A stretch of DNA of 60,631 nucleotides from Flavobacteriaceae bacterium (lineage in GTDB: Bacteria; Bacteroidota; Bacteroidia; Flavobacteriales; Flavobacteriaceae). Numbering within the stretch: position 1 is the first letter of the stretch; every line of letters begins with the position of its first letter. The stretch covers positions 1-60,631 of the forward strand of contig JAKITD010000010.1 in NCBI GenBank assembly GCA_021648265.1, in the 5' to 3' direction. Of the stretch, positions 24,772 to 34,326 are shown one piece after another. A program made the translations under genes and the position numbers. The notes beneath the pieces were generated by a model that saw only the letters and a program-made list of their open reading frames with translations, was not told where the DNA came from and made no database searches.

Positions 24772-27700
24772 ATGCTTTCAAATATTATTAATTTCAGTAT
24801 TAAGAACAAGTTTATTGTTCTGCTTTTTACCAGTTTTATTGTCGGATTTGGAGTGTATTCACTCACACAAATCCCCATTGGTGCTGTACCAGATGTTACT
24901 AACAATCAGGTGCAAGTGATTACCACTTCACAAAATTTATCTACACAAGATATCGAACAGTTTATTACTTATCCTGTGGAATTGGAAATGGCAAATATTC
25001 CCGGTGTTGTCGAGATTCGCTCCATTTCAAAATTCGGATTATCGGTGGTAACCATTGTTTTTGAAGAGAGTATAGGAACCTACCTTCCAAGACAATTAAT
25101 TGCCGAAAAATTAACAAGCGTAAGAGAAAAAATCCCCGAAGGTTTTGGCTCACCCGAAATGGGTCCCATCACTACAGGTCTCGGAGAAATATACCAATAC
25201 GTTTTAGATGTAAAAGAGGATTATAAAGGTAGTTATTCCGCAACCGAATTAAGAACCATTCAAGATTGGATTGTAAAGCGTCAATTATCCGGAATCAAAG
25301 GAGTGGTTGAGGTAAATACTTGGGGAGGATTTTTAAAACAATACGAAGTTGCTATTAATACCTCCAAGCTAAATGCTATGGATATCACTGCTTCCGAAGT
25401 ATTCACAGCACTTAATAAAAATAATAGCGTTGCCGGTGGTGGTTATATTGAAAAGACCAACCAAGCGTATTTTATTAGAGGAGAAGGACTTATAACCTCC
25501 TTAGAGGATATTAGAAATATTGTTGTTAAAACCAAAAACGGACTCCCGATTCTGATTAAAGATATTGCAAAAGTGGGTTTCGGTTCTGCCATGCGATTTG
25601 GTGCAATTACTGCCAATGGCGAAGGTGAAAAGGTGCTGGGACAAGTTATGATGTTAAAGGATGGAAATTCAAAACAAGTAATTGAAGCGGTAAAAGAACG
25701 CGTAAAATCTATCGAAAAATCCCTGCCAGAAGGTGTTTATATCAATGGGTTTTTAGACAGAAGCGAATTGATTGAAAAAACAACTTTCACCGTTTATGAA
25801 AACTTAATCCTCGGAAGTTTAATCGTTATTTTTATTGTAGTATTATTATTAGGCGATTGGCGGTCTGGATTGGTAGTTGCTTCAGTAATTCCTTTGGCCT
25901 TAATGTTTACCCTTTCAATGATGTATCTTTTTGGGGTAGATGCTAACTTGATGAGTTTGGGAGCTATTGACTTCGGAATTATTATCGATGGAGCCGTAAT
26001 TATTGTTGAATTTGTCGCCTTTAAAATCACTTCGAAAAGTGAGGATTTTAAAAATCTTACCAAGATTCAAGCACAAGATGTTCGGGACGATGTTACTTTT
26101 GGAGCTGCTTCAAAAATGATGTCCTCTGCTATTTTTGGTCAAATCATTATATTAATTGTATTTATTCCAATTCTAACTTTAGGTGGTGTGGAAGGAAAAA
26201 TGTTTAAACCAATGGCAATGACTTTTAGTTTTGCTCTTATTGGTGCAATGATATTTGGACTTACGTATGTTCCTGCAATGGCTTCGATGGTGATAAAACC
26301 TGTAAAACTTTCCGATAAAAATATCTCTAAACGATTGATGCGGTTTTTAACCAATTTATACGAACCAAGTATTCGTTGGGCATTAAAATCTAAACAGTTG
26401 GTAATTTCAGCTTCAGTGGTGATTTTATTGTCTTCATTTTACTTGTTTTCAACAATGGGAGCGGAGTTTGTTCCCACTTTAGATGAAGGTGATTTTGTAA
26501 TTCAACCAATTTTAAAAACAGGAACTTCCTTAAAGAAAACCGTAGAAATCACCACAAAAATTGAACAGATTTTAAAACAATTTCCTGAAGTAAAACAAGT
26601 GGTAAGTAGAATCGGTGCTGCCGAAGTTCCAACCGACCCAATGTCTATGGAAGAAAGCGATGTCATTGTTACTTTAATTCCGAAGGGCGAATGGACAACC
26701 GCCAAAACCAAAGATGAATTGGCAGATAAATTCAAGGAAGCATTGGAAATTATTCCGAATATGGAAGTGGAATTTACCCAACCCATCGAGATGCGTTTTA
26801 ACGAATTAATTTCTGGAGTTCGCTCAGATATTGCGATAAAAATTTATGGCGATAACCTAGACTTATTGAATAAGAAAGCAAACGAAATTAAAAAAGCCAT
26901 CAGTCATATTGAAGGAGCTGCCGATATTACGGTAGAAAAAACCGCAGGATTACCACAAATGAACGTAAAGTTTAACCGAAGTAAAATTGCTCGATATGGT
27001 TTAAATATTAGTGATTTAAATGAAATGATTACGATGGGTTTTTCGGGTCACACCGCCGGAAGTATTTTTGAAGGAGAGAAGAAATTCGATTTGGTTTTAC
27101 GATTAGATAAGAACAATCGCCAAGATATTTCAGATTTGCAAAACTTATACGTGGATACGCCGAGTGGAGTAAAAATTCCACTTAGTGAGCTTGCAACTAT
27201 TAGCTATACAAAAGGTGCTGCAAAGATTTCAAGAGATAATACAAGACGAAGAGTGGTGGTTGGAGTTAATGTGAGAAACAGAGATTTACAATCGGTGGTA
27301 GATGACTTGAAAGCAACCATTAATAAGGAAATTAAAATACCCGTGGGCTATTCCATTACTTATGGTGGGCAATTTGAAAACTTAGAATCTGCCAAAGCAA
27401 GATTAGCGGTTGCAGTGCCAATTGCGTTGATTCTAATATTTATTCTCTTGTATTTTGCTTTCAAATCTGTTAAAGAAGCCTTTATTATTTATTCTGCAAT
27501 TCCGTTTGCAGCGGTAGGAGGGATTCTATTTTTATGGTTGCGAGATTTACCTTTTAGTATTTCTGCAGGAGTCGGTTTTATTGCTCTTTTTGGTATTGCC
27601 GTTTTAAATGGTATTGTGTTAATTGAAGAGTTTAAAGAATTAAAACATAATGGAATGAAAACCGATGATGAACTTATCATTTTCGGTGCAAAAAGCAGAT

Positions 27701-29103
27701 TGCGAGCGGTACTTTTAACAGCCTTAGCAGCAGCATTAGGCTTCTTGCCAATGGCAATTTCAAACGGTGCTGGCGCCGAAGTACAACGACCTCTTGCAAC
27801 TGTTGTAATTGGTGGTTTGATTACTTCCACCTTGCTTACCTTATTAGTGTTACCGATACTTTATTCAATTTTCGACAATAGAAGAGAACGTAAAAGATTT
27901 CATCTTAAAAGTAAAAAAGGACAAGTAGTAACTACAATTTTAGTACTGTTTACTTTAGGAATAAATGCACAAACTCCAACCCTCGGATTAGAAGAATTAA
28001 AACAATTGGCTTTCGAAAATAATACCAGTTTAAAAGTAGCTGCTTTAAAAGCCGAAAAAGCAAATGCCTTGATTTCATCCTCTTTAAATTTTGATAAAAC
28101 AGAAGTCTATTATAGTTACGATGAAAACAATATAGCTTTTAATAACGAACCTTTAAATGTTTTTGGAATCCAACAAAGTTTCCTTTTTCCTACCGTTTAT
28201 TTTGCAGCAAAAAAGATTGGTGTCGAAAATCAGAAAAGCGCAGCAATCAATCACGAAATTCAGAAGAAAATAGTAGAAAGTCAGATAATGTCTAACTATT
28301 ACGAGTATTTATTTTCGGTTGAAAAGGAAAAAATATATTTTAGTTTAGACAGTTTGTATTCTAATTTTGCCAAGTCGGCTGCAAGGCGATTTGAATTGGG
28401 TGAAACGAATTATTTAGAAAAAATTACAGCACAGTCCAAGCAGAAAAAGATACAAACACAATTAGAAAAAGCCACACAGGATGTTGAGATAGCGTTGAAA
28501 AGAATTAAAAAAACAGTTCAGTCTGAAGAAGATTTTGAGGTTAAATTAATTCCTATTAACAAACTTTTTCTTCAAGAGAAAAGTGTTGAAGAAAGTCCTG
28601 AATTAGCTTATTTTAAAAGTCAGGAAGCAATGTTTAAAGCCAAGAACAACTTTGAAAAACAACAACTGCTTCCCGATATAAGTCTAGAATATTTTCAAGG
28701 AACCAACTCAACGCTTCCATCGAACTTATACGGTTTTCAAGTTGGACTAAAAATCCCGTTGCTTTTCAGTGGACAATCCTCACAAATAAAGGCTTCAAAA
28801 ATTGCTTTTAATGAATCTGTAGAGCAATCCAAGGCCTATAAATTTCAGTTAGAAGGATACCAACAAGAATTATATTCAGAATTATATAAAAATCAAAAAG
28901 CATTGGAATATTATGAAACTGAAGGAACCAGTCTTTCCTATGAAATTCTAAAAACTGCCAATAGTAGCTTTAAAAATGGAGAAATAGACTTTTTTAGATT
29001 CATTCAAAGTATTGAAAATGCCTATGAAATTAAAATTGATTATCTAATTAATTTAAATCAATTGAACCAAACAATTATTAAACTAAATCACTTAACATTA
29101 TAA
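24772..29103 (+). CDS. Czc-type heavy-metal RND pump fused to a TolC-like outer-membrane protein
   Basis: A 1443-residue protein. Residues 1 to about 1045 are a complete heavy-metal RND permease with the TM4 proton-relay pattern D400-FGIII-D406-GAVIIV-E413, as in CzcA, which exports divalent cations such as Zn, Co or Cd. The rest (about 1066-1443) is a TolC-family domain with long helices. Between the two, residues 1052-1066 (TTILVLFTLGINAQ) look like a signal peptide with a cleavage site. Separate genes encode these parts in proteobacteria; the fused form is known in Bacteroidota. It is followed 10 bases on by its adaptor. Confidence 0.93.
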   Translation: MLSNIINFSIKNKFIVLLFTSFIVGFGVYSLTQIPIGAVPDVTNNQVQVITTSQNLSTQDIEQFITYPVELEMANIPGVVEIRSISKFGLSVVTIVFEESIGTYLPRQLIAEKLTSVREKIPEGFGSPEMGPITTGLGEIYQYVLDVKEDYKGSYSATELRTIQDWIVKRQLSGIKGVVEVNTWGGFLKQYEVAINTSKLNAMDITASEVFTALNKNNSVAGGGYIEKTNQAYFIRGEGLITSLEDIRNIVVKTKNGLPILIKDIAKVGFGSAMRFGAITANGEGEKVLGQVMMLKDGNSKQVIEAVKERVKSIEKSLPEGVYINGFLDRSELIEKTTFTVYENLILGSLIVIFIVVLLLGDWRSGLVVASVIPLALMFTLSMMYLFGVDANLMSLGAIDFGIIIDGAVIIVEFVAFKITSKSEDFKNLTKIQAQDVRDDVTFGAASKMMSSAIFGQIIILIVFIPILTLGGVEGKMFKPMAMTFSFALIGAMIFGLTYVPAMASMVIKPVKLSDKNISKRLMRFLTNLYEPSIRWALKSKQLVISASVVILLSSFYLFSTMGAEFVPTLDEGDFVIQPILKTGTSLKKTVEITTKIEQILKQFPEVKQVVSRIGAAEVPTDPMSMEESDVIVTLIPKGEWTTAKTKDELADKFKEALEIIPNMEVEFTQPIEMRFNELISGVRSDIAIKIYGDNLDLLNKKANEIKKAISHIEGAADITVEKTAGLPQMNVKFNRSKIARYGLNISDLNEMITMGFSGHTAGSIFEGEKKFDLVLRLDKNNRQDISDLQNLYVDTPSGVKIPLSELATISYTKGAAKISRDNTRRRVVVGVNVRNRDLQSVVDDLKATINKEIKIPVGYSITYGGQFENLESAKARLAVAVPIALILIFILLYFAFKSVKEAFIIYSAIPFAAVGGILFLWLRDLPFSISAGVGFIALFGIAVLNGIVLIEEFKELKHNGMKTDDELIIFGAKSRLRAVLLTALAAALGFLPMAISNGAGAEVQRPLATVVIGGLITSTLLTLLVLPILYSIFDNRRERKRFHLKSKKGQVVTTILVLFTLGINAQTPTLGLEELKQLAFENNTSLKVAALKAEKANALISSSLNFDKTEVYYSYDENNIAFNNEPLNVFGIQQSFLFPTVYFAAKKIGVENQKSAAINHEIQKKIVESQIMSNYYEYLFSVEKEKIYFSLDSLYSNFAKSAARRFELGETNYLEKITAQSKQKKIQTQLEKATQDVEIALKRIKKTVQSEEDFEVKLIPINKLFLQEKSVEESPELAYFKSQEAMFKAKNNFEKQQLLPDISLEYFQGTNSTLPSNLYGFQVGLKIPLLFSGQSSQIKASKIAFNESVEQSKAYKFQLEGYQQELYSELYKNQKALEYYETEGTSLSYEILKTANSSFKNGEIDFFRFIQSIENAYEIKIDYLINLNQLNQTIIKLNHLTL

Positions 29104-29113
29104 ATCATTTCTT

Positions 29114-30253
29114 ATGAAATTCAATAAATATATAGTAATCGTTTTTTCTGCAATCAGTTTGTATAGCTGCGGAAACTCAGAAAAAACAACAGAATCGGAA
29201 GTAACAGAAAATCAAACTGAAGAAACAGGTATTATACTGTCAAAGCAACAATTTGAACAAAATAATATGCGGTTAGAACCCTTACAAGAAAGACCTTTTT
29301 CGGTGGTAGTTCAGGCTTCTGGAATGATCGATGTGCCACCCGAAAATAAAGCTATTGTAAATGCGATAATGGGCGGTTATGTAAAAACAACCCCTTTGTT
29401 AGTGGGCGATAAAGTAAGAAAAGGACAAGTGTTAATTACTCTTGAAAATCCTGAATTTGTCACTTTACAACAAGAATATTTAGAAATAAACGAGCAATTA
29501 AATTTTTTGAAATCTGAATTTGACCGACAAAAAATATTATTTGAAGAGAAGATTACTTCACAAAAAAAATATTTAAAAGCAGAGAGTGAGTATAAAACGA
29601 CAAAGGCAAAATATACGGGTTTTAAGAAACAGCTTCAAATGTTGAATATTTCAACTAAAAATGCTGAAAATGGTAAATTTACTTCTATTGTTACTATTTA
29701 CGCTCCAATTTCAGGAAGTATTACCAAAGTAAATATTGCGATAGGAACCTTTGTTTCGCCCGCAAAACCCATTATGGAAATAGTAAATACTGATCATTTG
29801 CATTTGGAATTATCGGTTTATGAAAAGGATATTTTAAGTTTAAAAAAGGGACAGAAAATAGATTTTAAAATTCCAGAAGCTTCCGATGAAGTTTATAAAG
29901 CAGAAGTACATCTTATCGGAACTTCGATTACCGAAAACAGAACCATTAAAGTTCACGGGCATTTAATAGATGAATCACAAAATAATTTTTTAGTTGGGAT
30001 GTTTGTAGAAGCCCATATTATTACAGCAAATAAAATGAAGCTATCATTACCTTCTGATGCTATTGTTGATATAGATGGACATTTTTATGTGTTAAAATTA
30101 GTATCTTCGGACGAAGATAAGCGACATTTTGAACAAGTGAAAGTTGAAATTGGTAGTTCTTATGAAGGTTTTACTGAAATTACAAACACTTCCGATTTTT
30201 CTTCAAAAGATCAATTTATTACAAAAGGAGCTTTTAGCCTTGTGACTGAATAA
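29114..30253 (+). CDS. RND efflux periplasmic adaptor (membrane-fusion protein), lipoprotein
   Basis: Links the fused pump and outer-membrane channel. A lipoprotein signal (lipobox SLYSC, Cys19) is followed by a hairpin of about 60 residues (about 120-180), a lipoyl-like domain around GGYVKTTPLLVGDKVRKGQ, and the adaptor beta-barrel region near VYAPISGSITKVNIAIGTFV. It has 379 residues, the CzcB/CusB type. It lacks the Cys-rich metal-binding domain seen in the second adaptor (41854). It lies 10 bases after the pump gene, so the two are one operon. Confidence 0.92.
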   Translation: MKFNKYIVIVFSAISLYSCGNSEKTTESEVTENQTEETGIILSKQQFEQNNMRLEPLQERPFSVVVQASGMIDVPPENKAIVNAIMGGYVKTTPLLVGDKVRKGQVLITLENPEFVTLQQEYLEINEQLNFLKSEFDRQKILFEEKITSQKKYLKAESEYKTTKAKYTGFKKQLQMLNISTKNAENGKFTSIVTIYAPISGSITKVNIAIGTFVSPAKPIMEIVNTDHLHLELSVYEKDILSLKKGQKIDFKIPEASDEVYKAEVHLIGTSITENRTIKVHGHLIDESQNNFLVGMFVEAHIITANKMKLSLPSDAIVDIDGHFYVLKLVSSDEDKRHFEQVKVEIGSSYEGFTEITNTSDFSSKDQFITKGAFSLVTE

Positions 30254-30285
30254 GAAATTAAGCTATTTAAGCATAATTTTATAAC

Positions 30286-31494
30286 GTGACTGAAAACACC
30301 ATAAAACACGGACTTAAAGAAAATGCTTCCCAATTTTGGATATTAGTATTGGTCAACGCTTTTGTAGGCGGAATGGTAGGATTAGAGCGTTCTATTTTAC
30401 CCGAAATAGCCGAAAAAGAATTTCATATAGATAGCAATACGGCAATACTTTTATTTATAATTGCCTTCGGAATTACCAAAGCGATTACCAATTATTTTAC
30501 AGGAAAATTAGCTAATAAATTGGGTAGAAAAAACCTGCTAGTTATCGGGTGGTTGTTTGCATTGCCCATTCCTTTATTATTAATTTATGCGGAAAGCTGG
30601 AATGTAGTCATTTTTGCAAATATTCTCTTAGGAATCAATCAAGGGCTTACTTGGTCGAGTACGGTGGTGATGAAAATAGATTTGGTAGGAGAGAAGGATC
30701 GAGGTTTTGCAATGGGTCTTAATGAATTTTCAGGTTATTTTGCAGTAGGATTAATTGCTTTTTTATCGGCTGTTATTGCTGAAAAATATGGATTACGACC
30801 TTATCCTTTTTACCTCGGAATTGGACTTTCCATTTTAGGATTACTATTCTCTATTTTTCTAGTGAAAGACACTCGGCATCACGTTGCAAAAGAAACCAGC
30901 GAAAGCAATCAAGAAAAAGTAAAAAATGTATTTTGGAATACTACTTTTAAAAACCGAAATTTAAGTGCGACTACACAGGCAGGACTCGTTAATAACCTAA
31001 ACGACGGAATGATTTGGGGACTATTGCCACTACTATTATTAAGTGAAAACTTTGGAAAAGATAACATAGGAATTATAACCGCAACCTATCCTTTGGTTTG
31101 GGGATTGGGACAATTATTTACTGGGAAATTTGCCGATTTATACAGTAATAAAAAGATTTTGTTTTATGGAATGTTATTACAAGGTATTGCCATTTCAATA
31201 TTAGTTTGGGCAAGTTCACCCATAGAATACATCCTTTTATGTGTTGTTTTAGGATTGGGAACCGCATTGGTGTATCCTACTTTCTTGGTAGTGATAGCTA
31301 AAAACACAACACCTTCTCAACGACCAGAAAGCATAGGTGTTTTTAGACTTTGGCGTGATTTAGGCTATGCAATTGGAGCGTTAATTTCTGGGTTAATTGC
31401 AGATGCTTATGGATTGGAGTATGCGATTTTAAGTATTGGATTATTAACTATTTTATCTTCAGTTATCATTCAATTACGAATGAAAAAAGGTTAA
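30286..31494 (+). CDS. MFS transporter
   Basis: A 402-residue carrier with about 12 membrane helices. ANKLGRKNLL after helix 2 matches the MFS motif A (GxLaDrxGrrxxl). It starts at GTG 30286, 32 bases after the adaptor, and the arsR gene follows after 82 bases. Proteins of this kind often sit between metal pumps and ars genes in flavobacteria. The solute is unknown; metal, phosphate or arsenical export are possible. Confidence 0.85.
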   Translation: MTENTIKHGLKENASQFWILVLVNAFVGGMVGLERSILPEIAEKEFHIDSNTAILLFIIAFGITKAITNYFTGKLANKLGRKNLLVIGWLFALPIPLLLIYAESWNVVIFANILLGINQGLTWSSTVVMKIDLVGEKDRGFAMGLNEFSGYFAVGLIAFLSAVIAEKYGLRPYPFYLGIGLSILGLLFSIFLVKDTRHHVAKETSESNQEKVKNVFWNTTFKNRNLSATTQAGLVNNLNDGMIWGLLPLLLLSENFGKDNIGIITATYPLVWGLGQLFTGKFADLYSNKKILFYGMLLQGIAISILVWASSPIEYILLCVVLGLGTALVYPTFLVVIAKNTTPSQRPESIGVFRLWRDLGYAIGALISGLIADAYGLEYAILSIGLLTILSSVIIQLRMKKG

Positions 31495-31543
31495 ATTAAT
31501 CAAAAAAAAATAAAATTGGTTTTCATTTAAACATTAATCGTAA

Positions 31544-31571
31544 TATTGCAATATAGCAATATCGCAATAAA
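31544..31571 (+). promoter_or_regulatory. Probable ArsR operator: inverted repeat and three octamers
   Basis: Directly upstream of arsR. TATTGC-6-GCAATA (31544-31561) is a perfect inverted repeat. Overlapping it are three direct octamers: GCAATATA, GCAATATC and GCAATAAA (31548-31571). The last ends five bases before the arsR ATG, where bound repressor would block initiation. Sites of this kind are typical for ArsR-family autoregulation, so this is an inference from position and symmetry. Confidence 0.6.
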
Positions 31572-31576
31572 TAGGT

Positions 31577-31915
31577 ATGGGAATTACAAAATCTGAAATA
31601 TTTACCAAAGAGCAAAACCAATTGGCAAGTATTGCAAAAGTGTTGGGGCATCCTGCAAGAGTGGCGATATTACAACATTTGTTTAGCATTAATGCTTGTG
31701 TTTGTGGTGATTTGGTTGAAGAAATTGGTTTGGCACAACCAACTATCTCACAACATTTAAAAGAACTTAAAAACGCAGGACTTATTAAAGGAAACGTAGA
31801 AGGCACCAAAGTTTGTTATTGTATCGACACCGAAAATTGGTCGAAAATGAAAGAAATACTTAATTTATTTTTAAATCAAGATTTACAAGAATCCGAAAGT
31901 TGTTGTGTGGTTTAA
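31577..31915 (+). CDS. arsR: ArsR/SmtB-family metalloregulator
   Basis: A 112-residue winged-helix repressor that releases DNA on binding arsenite or antimonite. The helix-turn-helix covers about residues 45-70. The As-binding cysteines C41 and C43 lie in NACVCGDLVEEIG, at the start of the recognition unit, as in classical ArsR. A further Cys pair closes the protein (ESCCVV). It likely controls the four-gene ars operon downstream and itself. The probable operator is just ahead of it. Confidence 0.93.
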   Translation: MGITKSEIFTKEQNQLASIAKVLGHPARVAILQHLFSINACVCGDLVEEIGLAQPTISQHLKELKNAGLIKGNVEGTKVCYCIDTENWSKMKEILNLFLNQDLQESESCCVV

Positions 31916-31926
31916 CACTTCGACAC

Positions 31927-31951
31927 TTCTCCCGAATCATCGGGACGCTCA
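31927..31951. repeat. Inverted copy of the repeat at 21679-21703
   Basis: These 25 bases are the exact reverse complement of 21679-21703. They lie in the gap between arsR and the DUF6428 gene and contain the TCCCGA...TCGGGA hairpin. Confidence 0.9.
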
Positions 31952-32048
31952 GTGGCCACATTAAAGACTATAATTTGTATTTACTGATAGCACATTCAAT
32001 CATTAACACATTCAATCATTAATTCATTCACACATTAAAACATTAACT

Positions 32049-32522
32049 ATGAAGTTATCAGAAATAAAAAACCACCTAAGTAACCTAGAAACTATAGCGT
32101 TTCAACTGCCAAATGGCGAATTAGTTCCCAATCATTTTCACGTTACCGAAGTTGGTAAAATTACCAAACATTTTATCGATTGTGGTGGGGTGGTACGAAA
32201 TGAAGAAGTTGTAAATTTTCAACTTTGGAATGCCAACGATTACGATCATCGTTTACATCCAGAGAAATTAGTGAAAATTATTGAGCTTTCTGAAAAGGTT
32301 TTAGAAATAGGAGATTTAGAAATCGAAGTAGAATACCAAGGAGATACTATAGGAAAATACGCATTGGATTTTGATGGAAAAACATTCCTTCTAGTAACCA
32401 AACAAACCGATTGTTTAGCAAAAGATAACTGCGGAATTCCAGAAGGAATGCAAAAAGTGAGTTTGTCAGATTTAAAAGCAGAAGAGGTTACTTGTTGTGA
32501 CCCAGCTTCAAATTGTTGCTAA
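32049..32522 (+). CDS. DUF6428 family protein of the ars operon
   Basis: 157 residues, probably cytoplasmic, since no signal peptide is seen. The pattern NHFHVTEVGKITKHFIDCGG and the DYDHRLHPEKL segment fit DUF6428, a family found in bacterial arsenic operons. Cysteines cluster near the C-terminus: TDCLAKDNCG and CCDPASNCC. They could bind As(III). It lies between arsR and the reductase gene. Function is not established. Confidence 0.82.
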   Translation: MKLSEIKNHLSNLETIAFQLPNGELVPNHFHVTEVGKITKHFIDCGGVVRNEEVVNFQLWNANDYDHRLHPEKLVKIIELSEKVLEIGDLEIEVEYQGDTIGKYALDFDGKTFLLVTKQTDCLAKDNCGIPEGMQKVSLSDLKAEEVTCCDPASNCC

Positions 32523-32535
32523 AATTTCTCAGTTA

Positions 32536-33150
32536 ATGTTTGCGAAAATTAAATCAGTTATCGAAGAATTGGAAATCAATTCTATTTCAGAAGAGCGAAA
32601 AACCATTATTCAACCATTCATCGACTTTATTATTGGAAAGGAAGAAGTAGGAGAAACAGTTAACTTAAATTTTATCTGTACTCACAATTCTCGTAGAAGT
32701 CATTTTGCCCAAATTTGGGCTCAGGTGATGGCTTCCCATTTTAAAGTTAAAAATGTGAATTGCTTTTCAGGAGGTACAGAAGCAACGGCTTTATTTGTTT
32801 TAGTAAAAGAAACCTTGGAAGAAACAGGCTTTGTTATTAAAACTATTTCGGAAGGAAATAATCCACGGTTTGAAATATTTTTTTCGGATGAACAAAAGCC
32901 AGTAATCGGGTTTTCAAAAACCTTTGATGATGCGTTTAATCCCACTAATAATTTTGCTGCTATAATGACTTGTTCACAGGCAGATGAAAATTGTCCGTTT
33001 ATTCCTGGGTCTGAAAAAAGGATTCCTATAACGTACGAAGATCCAAAAGAGTTTGACAATACAGAATTTCAAAAAGAAAAATATAAAGAACGAAGTATGC
33101 AAATTGCTTCGGAAATGTATTATGTTTTTTTTAAAATAAAAGGTCGCTGA
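32536..33150 (+). CDS. Arsenate reductase-like low-molecular-weight protein tyrosine phosphatase
   Basis: Probably reduces arsenate to arsenite. The phosphatase loop CX5R-S is seen as C48-THNSR-R54-S, preceded by the beta-strand LNFI. Residues 136-155 include [10 protein letters not shown], which could supply the resolving cysteines of a thiol relay. I start at the ATG at 32536 (204 residues). A GTG at 32497 would overlap the upstream gene by 26 bases and adds 13 residues without homology. The ACR3 gene follows. Confidence 0.87.
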   Translation: MFAKIKSVIEELEINSISEERKTIIQPFIDFIIGKEEVGETVNLNFICTHNSRRSHFAQIWAQVMASHFKVKNVNCFSGGTEATALFVLVKETLEETGFVIKTISEGNNPRFEIFFSDEQKPVIGFSKTFDDAFNPTNNFAAIMTCSQADENCPFIPGSEKRIPITYEDPKEFDNTEFQKEKYKERSMQIASEMYYVFFKIKGR

Positions 33151-33208
33151 GCCCGCCTTGCCAGCGAGGCAGGTGCTTCGACGTAGGAGAAGTGTATCGA
33201 AGCGCCAG
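33147..33208. repeat. Interspersed repeat ahead of the ACR3 gene
   Basis: GC-rich for this window, with CGCTGAGCCCGCC, CAGCGAGGCAGG and CTTCGACGTAGG-type segments and an inverted TCGAAGCGCC. This form recurs in flavobacterial intergenic DNA. It makes an open frame ahead of ACR3 that could be mistaken for an N-terminal extension. Confidence 0.65.
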
Positions 33209-33223
33209 ATTAAAATAATAACA

Positions 33224-34252
33224 ATGAAAAAATTAAGCTTTCTAGACAGTTATTTAACGCTATGGATATTCGTTGCTATGGCGATTGGAGTGGGAATTGG
33301 GTATTTTGTTCCAACTTTTCCAGATTTTATTAATTCATTAAATAGTGGTTCAACGAATATTCCTATTGCTATCGGGTTGATATTAATGATGTATCCGCCA
33401 TTAGCAAAGGTCAATTACGCATTACTTCCGAAGGTATTTAAAGATGTAAAAGTACTCTCGGTTTCTTTAGTGCTGAACTGGATTATCGGACCAGTTTTAA
33501 TGTTCGTTCTAGCAATAACATTCTTGCAAGACTATCCTGAATATATGGTCGGACTTATATTAATAGGTCTCGCAAGGTGTATCGCAATGGTCTTAGTTTG
33601 GAACGATTTAGCCGAAGGAAGTGCAGAATACGGAGCTGGTTTGGTTGCTTTAAATAGTATTTTTCAGGTATTTGCCTATAGTTTTTATGCTTGGTTATTT
33701 ATTACGGTACTTCCTCCTTATTTTGGGTTTGAAGGTGCTATTGTAGATATTTCCATCGCCACCATCGCAGAAAGTGTCGCCATCTATTTAGGTATACCTT
33801 TTCTATTAGGAATTTTAAGTCGATTAATTTTAGTAAAACTGAGGGATGAAAATTGGTACAGTGAAAAATTTATTCCAACTATTTCCCCAGTAACATTAAT
33901 TGCTTTATTATTTACAATTGTGGTGATGTTTTCGTTAAAAGGAGAACTGATTGTTGAAATTCCAATGGACGTTGTTATTATTGCGATTCCGTTGGTAATT
34001 TATTTTACCGTGATGTTTTTTATTAGCTTTTTTACAAGCAAAGCAATGGGAGCCGATTATAAAAAGAATGCTGCCATATCCTTTACCGCTTCCGGAAATA
34101 ATTTTGAACTTGCCATCGCAGTTGCCATCGCCGTTTTCGGGTTAAACTCAGGTCAGGCATTTGCAGGAGTTATAGGACCTTTGGTGGAAGTTCCAGCACT
34201 AATTTTATTGGTCAGAGTTTCTTTTTGGTTGAAGAAAAAATATTATAATTAA
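33224..34252 (+). CDS. arsB: ACR3-family arsenite efflux permease
   Basis: Exports arsenite across the inner membrane. It has 342 residues, about ten membrane helices, and the conserved ACR3 cysteine C119 in [18 protein letters not shown] longer frame to 33158 exists, but it is made of the repeat DNA, so I use the ATG at 33224 ([16 protein letters not shown]). It is last in the order arsR, DUF6428, reductase, ACR3. Confidence 0.94.
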   Translation: MKKLSFLDSYLTLWIFVAMAIGVGIGYFVPTFPDFINSLNSGSTNIPIAIGLILMMYPPLAKVNYALLPKVFKDVKVLSVSLVLNWIIGPVLMFVLAITFLQDYPEYMVGLILIGLARCIAMVLVWNDLAEGSAEYGAGLVALNSIFQVFAYSFYAWLFITVLPPYFGFEGAIVDISIATIAESVAIYLGIPFLLGILSRLILVKLRDENWYSEKFIPTISPVTLIALLFTIVVMFSLKGELIVEIPMDVVIIAIPLVIYFTVMFFISFFTSKAMGADYKKNAAISFTASGNNFELAIAVAIAVFGLNSGQAFAGVIGPLVEVPALILLVRVSFWLKKKYYN

Positions 34253-34259
34253 CACTTAA

Positions 34260-34273
34260 GTAACAAAAGTTAC
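34260..34273. promoter_or_regulatory. Possible operator ahead of the T9SS multicopper oxidase
   Basis: GTAAC-AAAA-GTTAC is a perfect 5-bp inverted repeat with a 4-base spacer. It lies 21 bases upstream of the -7 box at 34295-34302, so it overlaps the place where a -33 element would be. It may bind a copper regulator, but none is encoded nearby. Confidence 0.35.
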
Positions 34274-34294
34274 AATTAATAAGCCTTACTTTTT

Positions 34295-34302
34295 TATTTT
34301 TG
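34295..34302 (+). promoter_or_regulatory. -7 box for the T9SS multicopper oxidase
   Basis: TATTTTTG matches TAnnTTTG, with about 20 bases of leader to the ATG at 34327. Confidence 0.5.
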
Positions 34303-34326
34303 TGAACAATTGACTAATAAATTATT

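Noticed and set aside
33158-33223. N-terminal extension of the arsenite permease rich in arginine
   Set aside because: It is encoded by interspersed repeat DNA; the ATG at 33224 begins a normal ACR3 protein.
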